DNA from: Candidatus Methanoperedens nitratireducens
GTDB lineage: Archaea; Halobacteriota; Methanosarcinia; Methanosarcinales; Methanoperedenaceae
DNA length: 42,591 bases
Assembly: GCF_000685155.1 (NCBI RefSeq)
Contig: NZ_JMIY01000003.1
Span: 26,356-68,946 of the forward strand
Reading direction: 5' to 3'
Positions 17,114 to 24,311 of this stretch are shown in pieces. The notes under the pieces were generated by a model. That model saw nothing but the letters and a program-made list of their open reading frames with translations. It was not told the origin of the DNA and ran no database searches. Numbering within the stretch: position 1 is the stretch's first letter; each line of letters opens with the position of its first letter. The position numbers were made by a program, and so were the translations under genes.

Positions 17114-18436
17114 ATGGAAAATGCAGAATTTAAACATTTGAATTTGTCAAAAGAAATTGAAATGGCGATTACTGATATGGGTTTTGAAGAGGCCACCCCG
17201 ATCCAGATCCAGTCCATTCCCTATATGTTAGAAGGAAGAGATGTGATCGGACAGGCGCGAACAGGTACAGGGAAGACTGCAGCTTTCGGAATTGCAACTT
17301 TAGAGAGTATAGATCCGGAGAATAAGGGATTACAGGCTGTAATTTTATGTCCCACAAGAGAGCTGGCGATTCAGGTAGCAGCAGAAATAAAAAGTATTTC
17401 AAAATATAAAAAGGGCATTGAGATTTTACCCATTTACGGTGGACAGCCTATAGAGCGCCAGATTAAGGCGTTAAAAAAAGGTGTACAGATTATTATTGGC
17501 ACTCCTGGCCGCGTCATGGATCATCTGGACCGCCGTACTTTGAAAATGGATGGCGTAAAAATAATCATACTGGATGAAGCGGATGAAATGCTGGACATGG
17601 GATTTAGAGAAGATATTGAAACTATCCTGAGGAAAATCCCAAAGCAAAGACAAACCCTTCTCTTCTCTGCAACTATGCCCAGGGCTATTTTAGATCTGAC
17701 GAAAAAGTACCAGGATAACCCGCAATTGATAAAACTGGTACATAAGGAGATGACTGTTCCCGAAGTTGAACAATTTTATTTTGAAGTCAAACAGTCGGCA
17801 AAACCAGAGGCCCTGTCCCGTTTGATTGATCTTTACAATCTGAAATCATCGCTGGTGTTCTGCAATACAAAAAGACGTGTGGATGAACTGGTAGAAAACC
17901 TCAAGACAAGAGGATATCTGGCTGATGGACTGCATGGGGATATGGCGCAGAAGCAAAGAGAAAGCGTCATGTCCAGATTCAGAAGAAGGGAGATTGAAGT
18001 TCTAGTGGCGACCGATGTGGCAGCCAGGGGGCTCGATATAGGAGATATAGAGGCTGTGTTCAACTATGATATACCTGTGGATGATGAATATTATGTACAC
18101 AGGATCGGAAGAACAGCCAGGGCAGGAAAAGCCGGGCGTGCATTTGCATTTGTGACAGGTAAGGAGGTATACAGGATAAGGCAGATACAGCAATTCACAA
18201 AGACCAAGATCATAGCCCAGAAAGTTCCTTCTATCAGTGACGTCGAAGAGATCAGGACAAACCTGCTTTTAGAAAAAATTAAAGGGACTGTTGATGCCGG
18301 GCACCTGGGAGAATACAGTAACCTGGTTGAAAAACTTATCCAGGAAGATTATACTTATATAGATGTGGCTGCTGCTCTGCTAAAGATGGTGATTGGTGAA
18401 GAAGGCAGGGAAGAGGTCAGGCAAAGAAAAGAGTGA
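17114..18436 (+). CDS. DEAD-box RNA helicase
   Basis: 440 residues from ATG 17114, which follows AAAGGGA at good spacing; ATG 17093 is an in-frame alternative adding seven residues. ATP-dependent RNA unwinding protein with a full motif set: Q motif (FKHLNLSKE then TPIQIQSIP), I ARTGTGKT, Ia PTRELAIQ, GG, Ib TPGR, II DEAD, III SAT, IV VFCNTKRRVDEL, V ATDVAARGLDI and VI HRIGRTARAGK. It has a short C-terminal extension and no RNA-binding add-on. Closest in style to archaeal and bacterial DeaD/CshA proteins involved in ribosome or mRNA remodelling. It stands alone, just left of the accessory island. Confidence 0.95.
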   Translation: MENAEFKHLNLSKEIEMAITDMGFEEATPIQIQSIPYMLEGRDVIGQARTGTGKTAAFGIATLESIDPENKGLQAVILCPTRELAIQVAAEIKSISKYKKGIEILPIYGGQPIERQIKALKKGVQIIIGTPGRVMDHLDRRTLKMDGVKIIILDEADEMLDMGFREDIETILRKIPKQRQTLLFSATMPRAILDLTKKYQDNPQLIKLVHKEMTVPEVEQFYFEVKQSAKPEALSRLIDLYNLKSSLVFCNTKRRVDELVENLKTRGYLADGLHGDMAQKQRESVMSRFRRREIEVLVATDVAARGLDIGDIEAVFNYDIPVDDEYYVHRIGRTARAGKAGRAFAFVTGKEVYRIRQIQQFTKTKIIAQKVPSISDVEEIRTNLLLEKIKGTVDAGHLGEYSNLVEKLIQEDYTYIDVAAALLKMVIGEEGREEVRQRKE

Positions 18437-18900
18437 TATCTTCTTCTGGTTATAGTAACTAACAATAAATTGTAGTCTATACTACAAGTTCAGATTCCAG
18501 TAATCTTTTGTAGGGCGTCCATTAATTTATCAACACCGCAAAGCACGCAAAGTTGGCTATGAACTGGTTCATAGATAACAATAAAAAAGACGATCAACAA
18601 CGAACTCAAAACGAACTTAAACGAACTCATCAGCACGAGTTCGTATCGAGTTCGTACCAGTTCGGTGTTTATATTAGCTGAACCACATCCGAGTCTAAGA
18701 TTCGATATATATTGAACTTTTTCATACCAGAGCGCAAAGCGAGAGGCGATAATGTTCTTTGCGAACTTTGCGTCCTCTACGGTGAGATATCTATATTACA
18801 CAAGCGGGTCGTTGGATAATGATTTTAGAACAAAATCTATAGGAGCGAGGGTGATTCTCTCGAAAACTACTTAAGTTCTGTATACATAAATGAATTTAGA
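18437..18900. other. 464-base palindrome-rich intergenic region at island edge
   Basis: No gene is seen. It holds TTGTAGT-CTAT-ACTACAA (18470-18487) just after the helicase, the perfect CTATGAAC-TG-GTTCATAG (18557-18574), the triple inverted array at 18599-18666, and outer arms ACGCAAAGTT (18545-18554) and AACTTTGCGT (18764-18773) with flanking CACCG/CGGTG. The promoter of the toxin-antitoxin pair must lie in its right end, but no clear TATA box stands out. Confidence 0.6.
18599..18666. repeat. Three AACGAACT boxes facing three AGTTCG boxes
   Basis: AACGAACT occurs at 18599, 18610 and 18620. Its reverse-complement-like boxes GAGTTCGT, GAGTTCGT and CAGTTCGG occur at 18637, 18648 and 18658. 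Spacings of 11 and 10 bases are mirrored about a centre near 18632. The array can fold into one long imperfect hairpin or present six evenly phased sites to a DNA-binding protein. Confidence 0.7.
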
Positions 18901-19149
18901 ATGACAAATGAAGTAGCAGGTGCAAAAGAACGATTTAATATTCCTAAGGAAGTAGGTAATAATTTGGTCATGGTCGATAGAAATTTATTGGAGAGTTTAA
19001 TTGAGGAAATAGAAGATAAACTAGATGAATTAGAAGCAATTACAGATCCTGAATTCATGAAAGAGGTCAGCATGAGACTCAGTGATATCGAGAGTGGAAA
19101 GATCGCAGGGCTGGATGAGGATAAGATTATTAAACTTCTCAAAGGATGA
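18901..19149 (+). CDS. RelB-like antitoxin
   Basis: 82-residue acidic, helical protein (MTNEVAGAKERFNIPKEVGN, then LLESLIEEIEDKLDELEAI). Size, charge and position just before a RelE-type toxin fit an archaeal RelB-like antitoxin, which would wrap the toxin and repress the shared promoter. Its stop overlaps the toxin start (ATGA, 19146-19149). No DNA-binding motif is evident by eye, so the assignment rests mainly on context. Confidence 0.75.
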   Translation: MTNEVAGAKERFNIPKEVGNNLVMVDRNLLESLIEEIEDKLDELEAITDPEFMKEVSMRLSDIESGKIAGLDEDKIIKLLKG

Positions 19150-19418
19150 ATATGGTATGGGTATTAAAAGCTCATCCACGTTTTGAGAAAAATTTAGAGA
19201 AGTTAGGCAAAATCGATAAAGATCACCTGTCTGAACTGATTTTAAGAATAAAAGAGGACCCATATAGATTTAAACCTCTGAGAGGTTTGCCAGGATGTTT
19301 TCGTGTAAGATTCAGCAGCTTCAGGCTTGTCTATGCGCTCAAGGACGAAACGATATGGCTCTTAATCGTGGATAAACGCAAACGAGTCTATAGAGAACTG
19401 AGAAAAAGACTGAAATAG
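19146..19418 (+). CDS. RelE/ParE superfamily toxin
   Basis: 90 residues. The pattern HPRFEKNLEKL, LRGLPGCFRVRFSSFRLVY and VDKRKRVYRELRKRL is that of RelE-type mRNA endonucleases: strand-forming arginines in the core and a basic C-terminus. Archaeal RelE cuts mRNA on the ribosome. It overlaps the antitoxin by 4 bases. The pair opens the accessory island and may stabilise it. ParE-like gyrase toxins share the fold, so the target is not certain. Confidence 0.88.
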   Translation: MNMVWVLKAHPRFEKNLEKLGKIDKDHLSELILRIKEDPYRFKPLRGLPGCFRVRFSSFRLVYALKDETIWLLIVDKRKRVYRELRKRLK

Positions 19419-19760
19419 CTACATAGCTGCCTATTTCATGATATAATCATGAAGCTGAGGCTGATTCTTCCGGTATCAAACTCTTTGGCGAGGGATTCGA
19501 GGAGGGGGATTATTTCGATGAGGTTAATGGGTATTTGTTGGCGGCGGGTTTATCCAAGGGTTGGTTTTTAATAAAATATTAGAAAAGTTCATCTATATCA
19601 AAAGAAATATACAAGGGTTGTTAAAGCATAAGAGCCGAAATCAGTATATAAAAATTGTAAAAAGCCCACGCTGATTGATTGTATATATCAAAGATATGAT
19701 ATTCAAAAAGGTGTTTGGTGGTTACAAAACAGATGTACATAAAAACAGGTGTATGGTAAC
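19419..19760. promoter_or_regulatory. Promoter region of the SMC-HEPN operon
   Basis: 342 bases without an intact gene. Two TATA candidates are present: TATATAAAA at 19644-19652 and TATATAT at 19682-19688. Just before the operon lie two similar boxes, GGTGTTTGGTGGTTAC (from about 19711) and GGTGTATGGTAAC (from 19748). The second contains the AGGTG ribosome-binding site for ATG 19761. Between about 19448 and 19550 the minus strand shows about 33 coding-like codons ending in LESLAKEFDTGRISLSF, possibly a gene remnant I cannot name. Confidence 0.45.
19435..19453. terminator. Perfect 8-bp hairpin after the relE-type gene
   Basis: TTCATGAT-ATA-ATCATGAA begins 17 bases after the toxin stop. The stem is perfect and the loop only 3 bases, but no T tract follows. 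It may be a 3' end structure or an operator. Confidence 0.35.
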
Positions 19761-20951
19761 ATGTTCATCAACCGTACAGATATAGTAATGAAACTTCCAA
19801 AAGAAGTGTTAAACTTTAATCAATACAAAGAAGTTTTTGAAACTATCAGAGCGCTAATAGGAAAAGGTGGTGATTCAGAGGAATTCTTGAGGCGCTTACG
19901 CATACTCCAATATTTTGAAGAGGGTCATTATGAGCAGAGGTATCATACAAAAAGACAAGTGGCTGAGGCCTTAGGCATCGATGAGATTCACCTAAGAGAG
20001 GCGTTTACTGATTTCCAGCATCATGATATACTTGTTACCAACTCAAGCGGTAGCGCTTATAGATTGCATGATAAAACAGCTATGTACCTTATGTACTTGA
20101 AAGGATTTTTTGTTGAGCAGAGAGCATCATCCTCTCCTAAAATACAATTTATCAGATTGGATAAGTTGGCCGATACCATTGGAATTCACGATAGTAGTCG
20201 AAAACTCCTTTATAGAGTATACTTTGATGCTTTAGACTCTATTCGAGAATTTAACGAAAAAACTCAAACAAAGGCTATTATAAAGAAGAAGGATGAACGC
20301 CTGGATTTCTTCTTAGAATTGCAGCCAAGAGTTCATGAAAAGTTGGCCGAGGATTTCGGTTATCACCAAGCAAACATTTTTTTCTTAAACCATATCGCCC
20401 TGGACAGTGCAACAGCTATATTAAAAAGCGGAATTGAAACTGCTAAACGCAGCGATTCAAGCAGTATTAAAAGAAATCTTGATCCATTGATAGTTGAAGA
20501 TTATATAAAGCGTGTACCTTCAGATCTCATACTTGCCCTAGCTCGATTCCCCAATGAACCTGTTGGGATATCATCTGGTAAAGAGCAAGGAGCTGTTAAT
20601 GCTTACTTACGGTTGTTCCAGGAGATCTCAGAGAAAACTGAACTAGAGGAGCTGCCACCTGCTAGAAGCGAAGAGATAGCCCTTTTGATAGGGGCAAAAC
20701 CTCCACCGATACCTCCTAATGTTGAAGAGTTAGCTCTTGCTTTTTATAACAGCATTCAAAAATATCTTCCTACTAGTTTATTGTCCCTTATATCAGCATC
20801 GAGCTTAGAGGATGCATTATCGAAATGGTATTTCCTTGCTATTCTAGCAAAGAAAAATATGATCACTTTTAAGTCTGGAACTATAAAAGAGATTAAAGGA
20901 GAGCCTTATGCCTTTATTGAAGATATGGAGGTGGTACCATTATCGACCTAA
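19761..20951 (+). CDS. Kleisin-like winged-helix subunit of the candidate SMC-HEPN system
   Basis: 396 residues; I do not recognise a named family. The N-terminus (about 30-105) looks like a winged helix (KRQVAEALGIDEIHLREAF, DFQHHDILVTNSSGSAYRL). The rest is mostly helical, with a proline-rich linker (GAKPPPIPPNVEE, about residue 312) and a final small domain. Its place as first gene before KITE-like and SMC genes matches jetA/mksF, whose products are kleisins with N-terminal winged helices, so a kleisin role bridging SMC heads is inferred. ATG 19761 follows AGGTG; GTG 19749 is an in-frame alternative. It overlaps the likely start of the next gene. Base content is clearly more AT-rich than in the flanking housekeeping genes. 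Confidence 0.6.
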   Translation: MFINRTDIVMKLPKEVLNFNQYKEVFETIRALIGKGGDSEEFLRRLRILQYFEEGHYEQRYHTKRQVAEALGIDEIHLREAFTDFQHHDILVTNSSGSAYRLHDKTAMYLMYLKGFFVEQRASSSPKIQFIRLDKLADTIGIHDSSRKLLYRVYFDALDSIREFNEKTQTKAIIKKKDERLDFFLELQPRVHEKLAEDFGYHQANIFFLNHIALDSATAILKSGIETAKRSDSSSIKRNLDPLIVEDYIKRVPSDLILALARFPNEPVGISSGKEQGAVNAYLRLFQEISEKTELEELPPARSEEIALLIGAKPPPIPPNVEELALAFYNSIQKYLPTSLLSLISASSLEDALSKWYFLAILAKKNMITFKSGTIKEIKGEPYAFIEDMEVVPLST

Positions 20952-21553
20952 CTGATGCTGAGCGCGAAATAGTTTATCAAATGCTAACAACACCGCATCA
21001 CAGTGCGAAAGCTTTGGATTTCAGGCGTAAAGGTCTTGACTTTGATATAAATAAAATAAGAATTGAGGAATTTTTTGGTGAATTGGGTTTTGATGTTAAA
21101 ACAAGAACCTGGGGAGGCTCAGCAGATCATAGTATCACTGTAGTTCAAAGGCGAAGAGAGGGTAATGAAGCAACAGATTTTGGATTTACAGATCTTGAAA
21201 AAGTAATTTATGTAGTTTGTGTTATTTTGAAGGAGCAACAGGGAAGCCCCATCACAGAAGACTTAATTATAGAACATATAGCTCGAAAGAAAGATGAAGT
21301 TCATCGCCTTGTTATTAAAAATAAGGATATTGGCCCAACGTTAATCTGTTTAGAAGATCGCGGCATTCTCATAAAAACAGGAGATAGAGAGTATGATAAG
21401 GGATGGAACTGGGATGTTTTCTTTGAACCTAATATGATATTAGGTCTTTTGGAAAAATCTATTGAATACGACCAAAAATATCGACCTCAGATACAATCTA
21501 AGATATCAGAGTCAAACGAGGAGAATAATACTAATGAAACTATCAAGAGTTGA
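20939..21553 (+). CDS. KITE-like subunit of the candidate SMC-HEPN system
   Basis: 204 residues if translation starts at ATT 20939, 190 from ATG 20981. The longer form is preferred. GGAGGTG (20927-20933) stands 5 bases before ATT, the added IDLTDAEREIVYQ reads as real protein, and ATG 20981 has no ribosome-binding site. Residues after about 35 (IRIEEFFGELGFDVKTRT) parallel the JetB segment IKEYFELIGIDVHIYES in the neighbouring Wadjet operon. Both then continue with a helical second half (LEKVIYVVCVILKEQQG). This is the pattern of KITE proteins (JetB/MksE/ScpB), tandem winged helices that bind the kleisin. It overlaps gene one by 13 bases and the SMC gene by 20. Recognition is by pattern and context, not a named family. 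Confidence 0.6.
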   Translation: MIDLTDAEREIVYQMLTTPHHSAKALDFRRKGLDFDINKIRIEEFFGELGFDVKTRTWGGSADHSITVVQRRREGNEATDFGFTDLEKVIYVVCVILKEQQGSPITEDLIIEHIARKKDEVHRLVIKNKDIGPTLICLEDRGILIKTGDREYDKGWNWDVFFEPNMILGLLEKSIEYDQKYRPQIQSKISESNEENNTNETIKS

Positions 21554-24311
21554 GATCGATAATTTTTATTCATATCGGTCTTATATAGTTAAAGTTCGTG
21601 ATGGTCTATTCAATATATGGGGATTAAATGGTCAAGGTAAAACAAGTCTTCAATTAGCTATGAGATTAGGTCTTGGTTGGTCTCCAGCAACCAGTTCAGA
21701 GGGACCATTAGAAAATGCGATACATGAAGACGGAGAGCAATCTCGTATTACTCTCGTTTTCGATAACTCAGATAATGCCCTTAGGGGATACCCTGGAGAA
21801 GTTATTGTAGAAAGACGTATCATTCGAGGAGAATCAAAACCTCGAATGAAAATATCTAATATGAAGGGCGAATTGATTGCTATAAGACAATCAGAGATTC
21901 AAGAAAAATTTTCAAAATTTGGTTATGATCCAGATGATTCAGGCATTTTTATAGAGCAAGGGGATCTACGTTCATTTTATACAATACCCTTTTCTTCACT
22001 ATTAGAAAGGTGCATAGGGCTAGCAGGTCTTAGAGAAGTTAATGAAAATGTAAAATTGACCGGAAGAGCTTTTAACCAAATTGAAAACACCAAAAAAGAG
22101 GGACAACAAAACATTTCAAATATGAAGAGTGAACTTGAACAATATAGGCGGGGTCATGATGTTCATTCGGAGTTCTGCAAGTTTGATGAAGAGTTAAAAA
22201 AGATTGAGTTAGAGAATAGAGCTATTCGATATCATAAAAAACGAGTTGAAAGCTTGTTGGCTCAAGAAGATCTGCAAAATAAAAAAGAAATCCTTGAGAT
22301 ACATAAGAACGACTTGGAATTAAGCAAAAAAATAGTTAATGATGCTCAAAATAAGATAGAAGAATTCACAAGAGAACTAAATAAACTTGAAGAACAAAAA
22401 AAGAATATACTGAATATATTAAATCCGATATCTTATAAAAATTATCAGAAAGAAGGGAAAGTAAAGGAATTAGAAGATCTAATTCCCCGACTTAAGGATC
22501 AAAATATTCCATCTACCGAAAAGGCCAAGGCACAATTTGATAAGACTAAACAAGAATTATTAGTGGTTTATTCAAATCTTAAAAAGAAACAAGAAGAACT
22601 TCAATTAATAAAAACTCAATTAGACGATATAGAATCTGGTCTTACTTTGCATATTGTACCACACAACCAAAAGATTTTAAAGCAACGGCTGGTTAATGCC
22701 GGAATTCAAACAGAGTTTCTAGTTGATTGTTTGGAGATTAAAAGAGGAACTGAAGAATTTAGAGAGAAGTTAGAAGTTCTCCTCGATCCTTTTAAGTTTT
22801 ATCTGGTTATTGAAAAAAAGGATCTGCAAAAAGCGATAGAAATTCTTAAGGATGAAGCAGAAGTTAGCGTAATTGTACCTGATGACTGGAATTCCTCAGA
22901 TAATACTGGTGAATCCGCTAAAGACTATTTAGTAATTAAGGAAGGGGCTCCAAAAAAACTTAGAGATTTTCTAACTTATTTTATTTTGAACCATGATAGC
23001 GGATATGGCCCTAAAGATAGAGCTTTTCTTGAGACTTCAATTAGGTTTCATCGCATTCATTTAAATATCAATCCTAAAAATAAGAATCCAAGCATTGGAA
23101 AAGAAGGACAAAGAGCCTCTCGCGAATTAGCAGAGAAGCAAAAAAATAATTTGGAAATTAATATAAATAATTTTAACACACAGATTAAGCAACTAGAGCG
23201 AGAATTAGAGAATGCTAAAGAAATTATTGACTTGGCGGAAAAGAAGCCCTTTATAGATAATTATGAGAAGGATTTAGAGATTCTTAAAAAAGAAATCCAC
23301 GACTTAAGTAGAGAACAAGAGAATATATTTTCGAATAATGAAGCTCTTAGAGAAAGAATTATTGAGTTAAACCTGAAGATACGGCAAGAAAACCAACGAA
23401 TAATTGAGAAAGATTTGCCCACTGCTGAATCTAGGGTCATCAATTGTGAAAGGCATTATCAGGACGCAAAAATAAGATTTGATGATTTGAAGAGAGAAAC
23501 TGAATTTCTTCAAAAAGACTGTGAACCAGAATATATAGAAAGCTTTGATGGGTTTAATGACGATAGATTAACCAAAGAATTAAGGAAGAAAGATACTCGA
23601 ACAAAAGAGATAAAGAATTCTATAGAGAGGTTAGAAAAAGAATTTACTAGGGAACGAGCAGAGGCAGATTTTCGTTTATTTGAAAACCTGATATCTCTAA
23701 TTGAAGAGAAAAGAATTGCCTTAATGAAGCAACAGGAACAGGCTAACCAGCTAAGGGCTGAGTGGGTTAAGGCCCAAGAATCATATAAAGCAATGACAAC
23801 CCATATTTTCAATCAGGCAAATCTAATCTTTCATGAGCTTTATAAAAAACAAGATAAAGATCTAGATGGAAATATAACCCCAAACTTTAATGTAACGCCT
23901 CCCGAGCTTGATGTCAGAATAAAAACTGGGAAAAGAAAAATAATGGTTCCTATTAACGAAAAAATAGGTGGACCAAGTGGAGGAGAACGGTTGGCGGCTA
24001 TTGTAAATCTGATAGTTAGTATTCTCAAAGCCAGAAATCAACTTGCTAAGAGAGAGCCAGATCTTTATCAACCTCAACCTTTTATTTGCATAGATGAACC
24101 ACAACAGGACATGGATGATCCTGCATTTAGAAATGCAATATTAAACTTTAAAGAGGTAATGGAAGATACTCAAATCCTAATTTTGACCCATAAACCCTTA
24201 CCAGATCCAGAGCTTTGGCAGTTATGGGTTTTTCTTGATCCTGAGAGGGGTACAATTGGTAAATCACATCGAGGAGAAATCCATAAATTAGTTGATAGAA
24301 ATGTCTCGTAA
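21534..24311 (+). CDS. SMC family ATPase of the candidate SMC-HEPN system
   Basis: 925 residues. The N-terminal head has Walker A GLNGQGKTS (30-38) and a Q-loop in FIEQGDLRSFY (Gln142). Two long coiled coils flank a globular part at about 375-510 that resembles an SMC hinge, not a Rad50 zinc hook (no CxxC). The C-terminal head has signature GGPSGGERLAAIVN (from 812), Walker B FICIDEPQQDMDD (850-862) and an LTHKP H-loop-like segment. Such ATPases extrude DNA loops when bound by kleisin and KITE partners. The Walker B continuation differs from the usual DEIDAALD of SMC proteins. ATG 21534 follows GAGGAGAAT; a longer in-frame opening from 21462 lies inside the preceding gene and is unlikely. It is distinct from JetC downstream. 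Its DNA target is unknown. Confidence 0.88.
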   Translation: MKLSRVEIDNFYSYRSYIVKVRDGLFNIWGLNGQGKTSLQLAMRLGLGWSPATSSEGPLENAIHEDGEQSRITLVFDNSDNALRGYPGEVIVERRIIRGESKPRMKISNMKGELIAIRQSEIQEKFSKFGYDPDDSGIFIEQGDLRSFYTIPFSSLLERCIGLAGLREVNENVKLTGRAFNQIENTKKEGQQNISNMKSELEQYRRGHDVHSEFCKFDEELKKIELENRAIRYHKKRVESLLAQEDLQNKKEILEIHKNDLELSKKIVNDAQNKIEEFTRELNKLEEQKKNILNILNPISYKNYQKEGKVKELEDLIPRLKDQNIPSTEKAKAQFDKTKQELLVVYSNLKKKQEELQLIKTQLDDIESGLTLHIVPHNQKILKQRLVNAGIQTEFLVDCLEIKRGTEEFREKLEVLLDPFKFYLVIEKKDLQKAIEILKDEAEVSVIVPDDWNSSDNTGESAKDYLVIKEGAPKKLRDFLTYFILNHDSGYGPKDRAFLETSIRFHRIHLNINPKNKNPSIGKEGQRASRELAEKQKNNLEININNFNTQIKQLERELENAKEIIDLAEKKPFIDNYEKDLEILKKEIHDLSREQENIFSNNEALRERIIELNLKIRQENQRIIEKDLPTAESRVINCERHYQDAKIRFDDLKRETEFLQKDCEPEYIESFDGFNDDRLTKELRKKDTRTKEIKNSIERLEKEFTRERAEADFRLFENLISLIEEKRIALMKQQEQANQLRAEWVKAQESYKAMTTHIFNQANLIFHELYKKQDKDLDGNITPNFNVTPPELDVRIKTGKRKIMVPINEKIGGPSGGERLAAIVNLIVSILKARNQLAKREPDLYQPQPFICIDEPQQDMDDPAFRNAILNFKEVMEDTQILILTHKPLPDPELWQLWVFLDPERGTIGKSHRGEIHKLVDRNVS

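Noticed and set aside
18531-18790. CRISPR array
   Set aside because: The repeats are mirrored palindromes of 8-10 bases with no unique spacers of constant length and no cas genes nearby.
19440-19560. Minus-strand coding-like stretch as a named pseudogene
   Set aside because: Only about 33 codons are open and no family could be recognised, so it is mentioned only within the intergenic entry.
21462-21533. Extended N-terminus for the SMC protein
   Set aside because: The extra 24 residues lie inside the KITE-like gene and precede the typical SMC start MKLSRVEIDNF, which has its own ribosome-binding site.
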